DNA from: Moraxella caprae DSM 19149 | GTDB lineage: Bacteria > Pseudomonadota > Gammaproteobacteria > Pseudomonadales > Moraxellaceae | Assembly (NCBI RefSeq): GCF_000426885.1 | Contig: NZ_AUGF01000004.1 | Span: 1-64,000, forward strand | DNA: 64,000 nt | Reading direction: 5' to 3' | Part shown: piece after piece, positions 35,589-42,650 of the stretch | Position numbering within the stretch: position 1 is the first letter of the stretch | Layout of the letters: each line of letters begins with the position of its first letter | Program-made: the position numbers and the translations under genes | Notes under the pieces: model-generated | What the model was told of the DNA's origin: nothing | What the model saw: the letters and a program-made list of their open reading frames with translations, nothing else | The model's database searches: none

Positions 35589-36796
35589 TCAACCTTACTA
35601 AAATCAACCCCTTCTTTAAACATATCCCAAAGAGGCGACAGCTCACGCAGTTTGTTTACCGCATCGGTGATTTGGGCAAGCACACGGTCAATGTCTTCAT
35701 CAGTGGTGTAGCGACCGATACTAAAACGAATGGACGAGTGAGCCAGCTCATCGGGGCGTCCGATTGCTCTTAGCACGTAGGAGGGTTCTAAGGTTGCTGA
35801 CGTACACGCCGAACCAGACGACACCGCCAAATCTTTTAGGCTCATCATTAGGCTCTCGCCTTCGATGAAGTTAAAGCTCACGTTTAGGATATTGGGAATG
35901 CCATGCTCAAAACTGCCGTTCAAATAAATCTCTTCAATGCCTTGCAAGCCATTCCACAGCTTATCACGCAGGCGAGTGATGTGGGCGTGGTCTTCATCAA
36001 AACGCTTAACCGACAAGGCAAACGCTTCGCCCATGCCAACAATCTGATGCGTAGCAAGCGTACCAGAACGCATACCACGTTCATGCCCACCACCATGTTG
36101 TTCGGCTTTGATACGCACACGGGGTTTACGGCGAACGTATAATGCACCAATCCCCTTAGGGCCGTAGATTTTGTGTCCTGAAAAGCTCATCAAATCCACT
36201 TTTAGCTCTTCTAGGTTAATCTTGATTTTGCCAACGGCTTGGGCTGCGTCCACATGGAATAGCACACCCTTAGCACGGGTAATCTCGCCAATCTTGGCAA
36301 TGTCTGTTACCGTGCCAAGCTCGTTATTGACCGCCATAAGGCTGACCAAAATCGTATCGGGGCGAATGGCTTCTTCTACCTGCTCGGGTGTGATAATCCC
36401 TGTGGCTTCTTGGGGGATAAGATAGGTAACTTCAAAACCTTCTTCTTCTAATTGACGGCAGGTGTCTAGGATTGCTTTGTGTTCAATCTTTGATGTGATG
36501 ATGTGTTTGCCTTTTTGATGATAAAAATGAGCCACACCTTTTAGGGCTAAGTTGTCCGACTCGGTTGCCCCACTGGTAAACACAATCTCACGGCTGTCGG
36601 CACCGACTGTCTCGGCAATCTGCAAACGGGCATTTTCTACCGCTTCTTCGGCTTGCCAACCAAAGCCGTGCGAGCGACTGGCAGGGTTACCAAAAATCCC
36701 GTCAAAGGTCATGTATTTGACCATTTTGTCGGCGACTTCTTGGGCGACTGGCGTGGTGGCGGCATAATCTAAATAAATAAGTGATGACTGGCTCAT
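35573..36796 (-). CDS. iscS: Cysteine desulfurase IscS
   Basis: A 407-residue PLP enzyme that takes sulfur from cysteine for Fe-S clusters and tRNA thiolation. [13 protein letters not shown] begins the fold. [15 protein letters not shown] is the PLP phosphate region, [12 protein letters not shown] holds the PLP Asp, [19 protein letters not shown] holds the Schiff-base Lys (near 207) and [19 protein letters not shown] holds the sulfur-accepting Cys. It overlaps iscR by 4 bases (ATGA) and its end overlaps the ywqG-like gene. Confidence 0.98.
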   Translation of the reverse strand: MSQSSLIYLDYAATTPVAQEVADKMVKYMTFDGIFGNPASRSHGFGWQAEEAVENARLQIAETVGADSREIVFTSGATESDNLALKGVAHFYHQKGKHIITSKIEHKAILDTCRQLEEEGFEVTYLIPQEATGIITPEQVEEAIRPDTILVSLMAVNNELGTVTDIAKIGEITRAKGVLFHVDAAQAVGKIKINLEELKVDLMSFSGHKIYGPKGIGALYVRRKPRVRIKAEQHGGGHERGMRSGTLATHQIVGMGEAFALSVKRFDEDHAHITRLRDKLWNGLQGIEEIYLNGSFEHGIPNILNVSFNFIEGESLMMSLKDLAVSSGSACTSATLEPSYVLRAIGRPDELAHSSIRFSIGRYTTDEDIDRVLAQITDAVNKLRELSPLWDMFKEGVDFSKVEWQEH

Positions 36797-37302
36797 GCTG
36801 GATTGACCCCTAAGTTAATTGTATTGATTGAATTGGTTTTGTCGTTTTTCTCGCCAGAGATTTTTTGTTGTTGGCGGTCGGCGATGCACCCTGTGTGCTT
36901 GGATTCTAAAAGTTGGGCTAGGGTAACATTGCTCAGATACGCTTCGATGTGGTTGGATAAATCATGCCACAGGTCGTGCGTTAGGCACATCTCGCCATCT
37001 CGGCAGTCACCCTTGCCACCGCACTGCATGGCGTTAATGGACTCATCGACGGCGGTGATGATGCTCATGATGTCAATCTCGTCTAAGGGTTTGGCAAGAT
37101 GATAACCGCCAGACGCCCCACGAGTACTGCTGACCAAGCCTTTTTTGCGTAGCTTTGAGAAAAGTTGTTCAAGATAAGAGATGGAGATGGATTGACGCTT
37201 TGCAATGTCAGACAAGGACACCGCCCCTTGATGGCGACTTTCTTGTACCGCCAAATCAAGTAGGGCAGTCACTGCATAGCGTCCACGAGTTGTCAATCGC
37301 AT
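36793..37302 (-). CDS. iscR: Fe-S cluster-responsive regulator IscR
   Basis: A 169-residue Rrf2 family repressor. [20 protein letters not shown] leads the winged helix. The [2Fe-2S] ligands lie in [13 protein letters not shown] (C-x5-C-x5-C, near residues 92-104), followed by [10 protein letters not shown]. It senses cluster demand and represses its own operon. It is the first gene of isc, overlapping iscS by 4 bases. Confidence 0.97.
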   Translation of the reverse strand: MRLTTRGRYAVTALLDLAVQESRHQGAVSLSDIAKRQSISISYLEQLFSKLRKKGLVSSTRGASGGYHLAKPLDEIDIMSIITAVDESINAMQCGGKGDCRDGEMCLTHDLWHDLSNHIEAYLSNVTLAQLLESKHTGCIADRQQQKISGEKNDKTNSINTINLGVNPA

Positions 37303-37319
37303 AATATGGTTTCCAAATT

Positions 37320-37356
37320 GCCTAGCCTAACGTTGATGGCAACTAAGCTAGGCGTG
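37320..37356 (-). promoter_or_regulatory. Hairpin in the iscR leader
   Basis: GCCTAGC and GCTAGGC are separated by about 20 bases that also contain GTTG and CAAC arms, giving a long imperfect hairpin between the promoter and iscR. It could affect translation or stability of the isc transcript. Confidence 0.5.
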
Positions 37357-37374
37357 GGTAGATAATATGTGGCT

Positions 37375-37403
37375 ATTATAATAATTCCCAGTAATCCAGT
37401 CAA
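37375..37403 (-). promoter_or_regulatory. isc promoter with overlapping IscR-like (type 1) site
   Basis: On the minus strand TTGACT (37403-37398) and TATAAT (37380-37375) are spaced by 17 bases. The surrounding sequence, ATAATCTTGACTGGATTACT then GGGAATTAT, resembles the pseudo-palindromic type 1 IscR site, which overlaps -35 regions in enterobacterial isc promoters. Autorepression of the operon is therefore likely. Confidence 0.7.
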
Positions 37404-37485
37404 GATTATTTTTTATCAAAGTAATTGATTTTTGCCATTGATAAAATTCATCATAAATTTATCTTTTGAATTACTTGTCAAATAT

Positions 37486-37584
37486 AGGGCGTGCCTGCCG
37501 TTGGTATTTGCAATGAAAAATCTATTTCAAGCGTTAAGTTTTCACTACATCTTTTTAAAATGTTGTCAATGGTAGGCATGCCCC
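37486..37584 (+). repeat. Family B MITE-like element B2
   Basis: A 99-bp element with ends AGGGCGTGCCTGCC and GGTAGGCATGCCCC. GTTGGTATTTGCAATGAAAA at the left and a GTTGTCAATGG block at the right match the ends of B4 in reverse. It is a centrally deleted form. It lies in the 37303-37767 spacer upstream of iscR, which otherwise holds the isc promoter and AT-rich DNA. Confidence 0.8.
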
Positions 37585-37767
37585 AACTCCAATCAAGCCA
37601 AAACTAAAAATTGACATTTATCATAGCATGACAGACGTGGTTTGCAATCCGACTAAGGGGGTAGGAATTGATATTTGTCGTTAGGACGAAAAATCAAGCC
37701 AATAAAATAAATAACCAGTAAAATAAATAAAAAGGCGGAAAGTTCGCCTTTTTATGCGTAAAAATAA

Positions 37768-38469
37768 TCAAACAAAGTTCATGATGATGGCAACCAGTGC
37801 GATGATGCCCACGACAACAAGGGCGATAAAGGTGCTTTTTTGTTTGCCTTGTAGTTCGATGAGGGCGGTATTTAGCTTATGGTTATGCACTGTTAGCTCA
37901 TCAATGCGAGCAGACTGCTCGGCGATTTTGGCTTTGTAGTTTTCTTGTTTTTCGGCTTTTTGTTCGGGGGTGGGGGCAGGTTTTCCCTTGACTTTGCCCA
38001 GTAGATTTTGAATGACACCGCCCACGCCCAACTGCACCAAAAACGCCTTAAAATCATGCATATCTTCATGACTGCCACGAATTTGTAGCGACTCAACACT
38101 GCCACTGCTATGCGTGGTAATGGCATTGATGAGCTGAAAACTGTAAGCGTTTACCGTCATGTCGGGCGTGGTCTTGTCATTGGGCAGGCGGTCATCAAGT
38201 AGCACCCCGCGATAGCCAAATGTAGCATAAAACTGCACGTGAGGCAGGTAGGTGCGAATGCAGACCACCGTACCACGCTCGGCAAGTGGGTAGGCAAGCT
38301 GTCGCAGTTTGGGGTCAAAGCGGAGAATTAGAGTGATGGCTGATTCTAAAAACACCAATAGAACATTTAACAACCCACGAGAGACACCGCCATTATCGCC
38401 ATCATCGGTGCGATAGGTTGGTTGTGGATTACTGGGTTTGGTGTTGTGAGTCGGCTGTGAGTCGGTCAT
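37768..38469 (-). CDS. Tail-anchored protein with possible SCP2/UbiJ-like domain
   Basis: A 233-residue protein. After a polar N-terminus, residues about 35-160 have the layout of an SCP2-like lipid-binding domain (AITLILRFDPKLRQLAYPLA, VNAYSFQLINAI and a following SVESLQIRG). Residues about 165-208 form a coiled coil (EQSARIDELTVHNHKLNTAL) and the last 22 residues are a membrane helix. UbiJ has an SCP2 domain followed by a helical end, but this assignment rests on weak similarity, and ubiE and ubiB are not nearby. It could be a Moraxellaceae-specific membrane protein. Confidence 0.6.
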   Translation of the reverse strand: MTDSQPTHNTKPSNPQPTYRTDDGDNGGVSRGLLNVLLVFLESAITLILRFDPKLRQLAYPLAERGTVVCIRTYLPHVQFYATFGYRGVLLDDRLPNDKTTPDMTVNAYSFQLINAITTHSSGSVESLQIRGSHEDMHDFKAFLVQLGVGGVIQNLLGKVKGKPAPTPEQKAEKQENYKAKIAEQSARIDELTVHNHKLNTALIELQGKQKSTFIALVVVGIIALVAIIMNFV

Positions 38470-38816
38470 GCGTGATTATCTGATCAAAAAATAATGCTAA
38501 TGATAAAATGATATCCAAAAAAAGTAAACCACCTTAATGTAACCAATGCGTGATTTTTTGGTAAAAAAGGATAAAAGTAAGCTTTTATCGTAAATATCAC
38601 GCCTTTGATGGGGTATTTTTGTAAAAAAGATAAAAATATTTTGCCATACCCCTTGTAAAATGGGCAATACCCTTATACAATGCACTCAAAATAAGCCCAA
38701 GCATGCAGCATGTGTTGTAGGCTTAGATTTGCTTTTGCTGACTTTATTGCTATTGCAAGACTTGGCAAATGTAAATTCATTTCACATTCTTATCATCAAC
38801 ACCATGAGGACAAATC
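38470..38816. other. Spacer upstream of hup
   Basis: No gene is seen in these 347 bases. The right end must hold the hup promoter, but I see no clean -35/-10 pair. GAGGA lies seven bases before the hup ATG. CATGCAGCATG near 38702 is a short direct/inverted motif of unknown meaning. Confidence 0.5.
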
Positions 38817-39122
38817 ATGAATAAATCAGAATTAGTAGATGCTGTTGCCAGCGAAGCAGGTCTTACCAAAGAGCAAGCCACCAAAGCCATTAATGCTTTT
38901 ACTTCTAGCGTACAAGGTGCCTTGGAGCGTGGTGATGACGTGGTATTGGTCGGCTTTGGTACTTTTAGCGTTAAAGAGCGTGCTGCCCGTACAGGTCGCA
39001 ACCCTAAGACTGGTGAGCCACTACAAATCGCTGCCAGCAAAGTGCCTGGATTTAAAGCAGGTAAAGGTCTAAAAGACGCGGTAAACCCTACCGAAAAATC
39101 CGCTAAAAAAGGCAAAAAATAA
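38817..39122 (+). CDS. HU family DNA-binding protein
   Basis: A 101-residue nucleoid protein. [18 protein letters not shown] starts the helical dimer domain. [20 protein letters not shown] and PKTGEPLQI form the DNA-clasping arm with the conserved Pro. A ten-residue lysine-rich tail (EKSAKKGKK) extends beyond the usual 90 residues. It is monocistronic with its own strong terminator, as expected for an abundant protein. Confidence 0.95.
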   Translation: MNKSELVDAVASEAGLTKEQATKAINAFTSSVQGALERGDDVVLVGFGTFSVKERAARTGRNPKTGEPLQIAASKVPGFKAGKGLKDAVNPTEKSAKKGKK

Positions 39123-39150
39123 TTTTAACATCGTTAAAATGTTTAAAAAA

Positions 39151-39222
39151 TAAACTAACCCCCAATTCTTATCCAGCAATCTAGCATTAATTGCTGAGTT
39201 AAGATGGGGGTTGGTTTATTAT
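39151..39222 (+). terminator. Long terminator hairpin after hup
   Basis: TAAACTAACCCCCA (39151-39164) pairs with TGGGGGTTGGTTTA (39205-39218). An inner stem CAGCAAT...ATTGCTG and CTTA...TAAG extend it, making an unusually long, nearly continuous stem. Confidence 0.8.
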
Positions 39223-39287
39223 TAGACTTTGGTTGGATCTAGTTGGGCTAAGTTTCTGTGCTTAACGGAACTTGGTTCTTTTGGTGT

Positions 39288-39413
39288 AGGGCGTATCTGT
39301 CTTTGGTGTTTGCAATGACAAGCAAAATTTAGCCATTTTTCATGCAAAAACACCATTTTATTTCTATGAAATTTCTAAATATTAAAATGTGTTATAAAGT
39401 TTCAACACGCCCT
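39288..39413 (+). repeat. Family B MITE-like element B3, overlapping the rlpA stop codon
   Basis: A 126-bp copy with left end AGGGCGTATCTGTC and right end AACACGCCCT. It keeps TTAGCCATTTTTCATGCAAA and GTGTTATAAAG from B1 but lacks the central block. Its right end supplies part of the rlpA stop codon (39412-39414). Confidence 0.8.
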
Positions 39414-39981
39414 AATCAATACGCTCAATGCTGACATTGCCCACGCCTTTTTGGGTTAGCCCAATGGCTTTGGCAGCACCATAAGACAAATCCAAGATAC
39501 GGTTGGCTTGGGCAGGGCGGTCATTGACTTTAACGACGACAGATTTGCCGTTGTCCTTATTGGTGACTTTGATGTAGCAGTTCATCGGTAAGGAGCTGTG
39601 AGCGGCGGTCATGGCATTCATGTCAAAGGTTTCGCCACTGGCGGTAGGTTTGCCATGGAACTGACGACCGTACCATGATGCCATGCCTGATTGTTTAAAT
39701 TTGCTGACGGTATTAGAAGCAACAGCAGAGAGCTGTCCTAGCATGTCCGAGTCTTTTTGAGAGTCACTCTTAGCGTCCTTGATTAAAGAGCTTGATAACG
39801 CCAATGAAGTGTTGCCACGAGTCGATTTGACAAGGCTTGATGCGTTGTTGTGCTGACGGCTAAGCTCGCCCAATACTTTATCAATATTGGCACTTGTGTT
39901 TGCCGCATTGACCGCTTGAACAGGAGCGACTGTTCCTAGGGTTGTTGCAAGTGCAATCGCACCAGTTTTTAGATATTTCAT
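39412..39981 (-). CDS. rlpA: RlpA-like septal/lytic protein, exported
   Basis: A 189-residue exported protein with a signal peptide (about residues 1-26, ending around VQAVNA). A low-complexity linker follows, then the RlpA double-psi beta-barrel: SGMASWYGRQFHGKPTASGE near residue 100, MTAAHSSLPMNCYIKV and VKVNDRPAQANRILDLSYGA. The usual NDRGPF loop is shortened to NDRPAQ. No SPOR domain and no lipobox is seen. RlpA proteins cleave denuded glycan strands or bind peptidoglycan at division sites. It lies downstream of rodA, the usual order. Confidence 0.9.
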   Translation of the reverse strand: MKYLKTGAIALATTLGTVAPVQAVNAANTSANIDKVLGELSRQHNNASSLVKSTRGNTSLALSSSLIKDAKSDSQKDSDMLGQLSAVASNTVSKFKQSGMASWYGRQFHGKPTASGETFDMNAMTAAHSSLPMNCYIKVTNKDNGKSVVVKVNDRPAQANRILDLSYGAAKAIGLTQKGVGNVSIERID

Positions 39982-40243
39982 GTGAGAACCTATAAAGGAA
40001 TGCCTGACATTTTTTTATTCATACTTACAAAAGCAATGATGGCATTCTGGTGGGTTAATGATTGGTGTTAAGTCAATTTAAGCAAGCCAATCGTTAGTTA
40101 GCTTAATAAGATGGGGGGTTCTTTTTATTTTGCAAGATTGTTCTATAAGTCACTTTACAAATTTGCAAAGGTTAAAATGAAATCCGTCCCATGACATAAA
40201 ATTAATTGTTGCAAGTTTTATGCCAAATAATCACAACGATGTT
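39982..40243. other. Spacer upstream of rlpA
   Basis: AT-rich DNA with no gene. A run GATGGGGGGTTC is seen near 40110. The rlpA promoter presumably lies here. The rest of the 702-base rodA-rlpA gap is taken by element B4 (40244-40524) and 160 bases of AT-rich sequence before the rodA stop. Confidence 0.5.
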
Positions 40244-40524
40244 AGGGCGTGCCTGCCATTGATAACATTTTTATAAAATAAGATGAAAATTTAACGCTTT
40301 TATCTATTTTTGCATGAAAAATGGCTATCCAACCACCTAATTTAAAAAGTTAAGTAAATTCTTAGATTTACCCAGTTAAGTGGTCGGATTGTTTTTCATA
40401 ATAAAAACTTGTCTGATAGAAAACTCACAGCCTCAAGTTTTTTCCTTGAAAAACGGGTGATTCCCCTGCTTTTTTAACAGGCATTTTCATTGCAAATACC
40501 AAATACCAAAGGCAGGCACGCCCT
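40244..40524 (-). repeat. Family B MITE-like element B4, the longest copy
   Basis: A 281-bp element with perfect 14-base ends AGGGCGTGCCTGCC and GGCAGGCACGCCCT. Read on the minus strand it shares TTTGCAATGAAAAT, TTTTTCAAGGAAAAAACTTG and TAGCCATTTTTCATGCAAAA with B1. A second palindromic unit is nested in it at 40328-40388. Confidence 0.9.
40328..40388. repeat. Palindromic unit nested in element B4
   Basis: Ends TCCAACCACCTAA and TTAAGTGGTCGGA are inverted repeats, and the inner AAGTAAATT/GATTTACCC arms extend the stem. Its ends fall between blocks that are closer together in B1, so it looks like an insertion or replacement in the middle of the element. Confidence 0.6.
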
Positions 40525-40683
40525 ATTGTTTTTAAAAATTTAACAAATAAAGGGTTTCCCCAACCATTATTTATGATTTTTTGTCATAAATCTGTCATGT
40601 TCTTATCTTAACATGATTTATAACAAAACCGTACATCATTTTATGACATGCGGTTTTAAAACAGCGACAGAAGGTATTGTGTC

Positions 40684-41826
40684 CTACTGCTTGGTATGAG
40701 TATGCACGCAGGTTAGCAGTCCAAAGCCTGCCATTAGGGTAATCACCGCCGTACCACCATAACTGATAAATGGCAAAGGCACACCAACCACGGGCAGTAT
40801 GCCACTGACCATGCCCATATTTACAAAAATATAGACAAAAAATGACATGGTCAATGCCCCAGCGAGCAGACGACAATAAGTGTCAGGATTAACAACGGCA
40901 ATATAAAAAGAGCGAGCCAGCAAGCACAGATAAAAGAACAGCAACAGACCCACGCCTGCCAAACCAAACTCTTCGCTAAATGCTGCGATGGCAAAGTCGG
41001 TATGACCTTCGGGCAAAAAGTGTAAATGTGACTGCGTGCCTTCAAGATAGCCTTTGCCTGTCAAGCCACCCGAACCGATGGCGGTTTTTGATTGGATGAT
41101 GTTCCAACCTGCCCCCAAGGCGTCCGCTTCGGGGTCAACTAGGGTCATGACACGGGTTTTTTGGTAGTCGTGCATGTAAAAATTCCACAAGCCCCACACA
41201 AAAGGAATGAACACCGCAATCGCCCCACCAATCATCCACCAAGGCAACCCCGATAAAAACAGCACAAACATACCACTGCCTGCCACCAAAATAGACGTTC
41301 CCAAATCAGGTTCTTTGGCGATGAGTATCACAGGCACAGCGATGATGGTAAGCGTGGTAAAGACCGTGGGAATGCTTGGTGGTAGCTCCTTTCTGGATAG
41401 ATACCACGCACACATCATCGGCATGCCAAGTTTCATGAATTCAGACGGCTGAACGCTACCAAAGCCAGGGATGTCAATCCAACGCCTTGCCCCCATGCGA
41501 ACTTCGCCAATAATCTCAACCAGTACCAACAAAATCAGCCCCAATACATAAAAAATGGGGCTTAGCGTGCGATAAAAAGTCGGGGGAATCTGTGCCATGA
41601 CTGCCATGACCACAAAGGCAATGCCATAGCTCACCATTTGTCGGATGACCATGGCGGTGTTTTGCGTGGACGCACTGTATAGCACCGTCAAGCCCACAAA
41701 GCAGATACTGAACAAAATCAGGGTCAGCCACGGGTCGATGTGAATGCGTTGCCACACGCTCGGCTCTAAATCTCGCCCAACGAAATGATGGCTTTGGCGT
41801 GAAAATCGGTACTGTTCTTCTCTCAT
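40684..41826 (-). CDS. rodA: Rod shape-determining protein RodA
   Basis: A 380-residue SEDS family peptidoglycan glycosyltransferase with about ten membrane segments. Signatures: QPSEFMKLGMPM near residue 130, EPDLGTSILV near 170, LGAGWNIIQSKTAIGSGGL near 225, LPEGHTDFAIAAFSEEFGL near 255 and the closing GVPLPFISYGGTAVI near 350. It elongates the cell wall with PBP2. mrdA is not visible upstream; the divergent lemA gene lies there instead. Confidence 0.96.
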   Translation of the reverse strand: MREEQYRFSRQSHHFVGRDLEPSVWQRIHIDPWLTLILFSICFVGLTVLYSASTQNTAMVIRQMVSYGIAFVVMAVMAQIPPTFYRTLSPIFYVLGLILLVLVEIIGEVRMGARRWIDIPGFGSVQPSEFMKLGMPMMCAWYLSRKELPPSIPTVFTTLTIIAVPVILIAKEPDLGTSILVAGSGMFVLFLSGLPWWMIGGAIAVFIPFVWGLWNFYMHDYQKTRVMTLVDPEADALGAGWNIIQSKTAIGSGGLTGKGYLEGTQSHLHFLPEGHTDFAIAAFSEEFGLAGVGLLLFFYLCLLARSFYIAVVNPDTYCRLLAGALTMSFFVYIFVNMGMVSGILPVVGVPLPFISYGGTAVITLMAGFGLLTCVHTHTKQ

Positions 41827-42045
41827 GGCAAATCGTGGTGCGGTTGGATGAACTTTTGATAAAATTTATCAAAAAATTGCTGATAGTTGGCGGATTTCAT
41901 GATAAATTATAAGATGGTCGTGTAAGTTACTTGATGTATCAGCGACTGATATTTTTATCAAAACATACTATTTTAATTCATCTTGATGATTTTTAACAGT
42001 AAAATTTTGTGTTAGGGCAAAATTTCGTAAAAATAAGGAAAAATT

Positions 42046-42636
42046 ATGGCCATCATCGTAACGCTCATCATATTGGCAGTTATCATCGGCTTTTTGATAG
42101 CGGTGTATAACGCACTGGTTCGTCTAAGAAACCAAGTGGCAAATGGATTGGCACAGATTGATGTTCAGCTCAAACGTCGCCACGACCTAATACCCAATCT
42201 CGTCAATGTCGCCAAACGCTACATGACCCACGAAGAGCAGGTGCTAACCCAAGTGACCGAAGCCAGAAACATCGCCAAAAGTGGATTGGATACCCTTAAA
42301 GGTGCAGGGCTGTCAGGCACGGATGGGCTTACCAAACTGGCAAATGCTGAGAGCAACCTGTCTCGGGCGTTGGGCAGTTTTTATGCCGTGGTAGAAAATT
42401 ACCCTGAATTAAAAGCCGATTCTGCCCTAAAAGAGCTCTCTGATGAGATTAAAAATACTGAAAATCGCATTGGATTTGCCCGTCAGTTTTATAATGACAG
42501 CGTGATGTTTTATAATAACCAACGTGAGAGTTTTCCTAATAATTTAGTGGCAAATTGGTTTGGGTTTATGCCAATAGCACAATTAGAATTTGCTGATAAA
42601 TCCGCCATTGATGTTGCACCAACGGTCAGTCTTTGA
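42046..42636 (+). CDS. lemA: LemA family protein
   Basis: A 196-residue protein with an N-terminal membrane helix (residues about 2-26) followed by the LemA helical domain: YNALVRLRNQVANGLAQIDV, LKRRHDLIPNLVNVAKRYM, RAL-GSFYAVVENYPELKA-type segment and ENRIGFARQFYNDSVMFYN. AAGGA before the ATG. Its cellular role is unclear in general. It is followed 14 bases after its stop by a membrane M48 peptidase, a pairing also found in other bacteria. Confidence 0.92.
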   Translation: MAIIVTLIILAVIIGFLIAVYNALVRLRNQVANGLAQIDVQLKRRHDLIPNLVNVAKRYMTHEEQVLTQVTEARNIAKSGLDTLKGAGLSGTDGLTKLANAESNLSRALGSFYAVVENYPELKADSALKELSDEIKNTENRIGFARQFYNDSVMFYNNQRESFPNNLVANWFGFMPIAQLEFADKSAIDVAPTVSL

Positions 42637-42650
42637 TGTATTGGTGATGT

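Noticed and set aside
40595-40876. A 93-codon open frame near the rodA end
   Set aside because: It overlaps rodA in another frame on the same strand and lacks a start signal and recognisable content.
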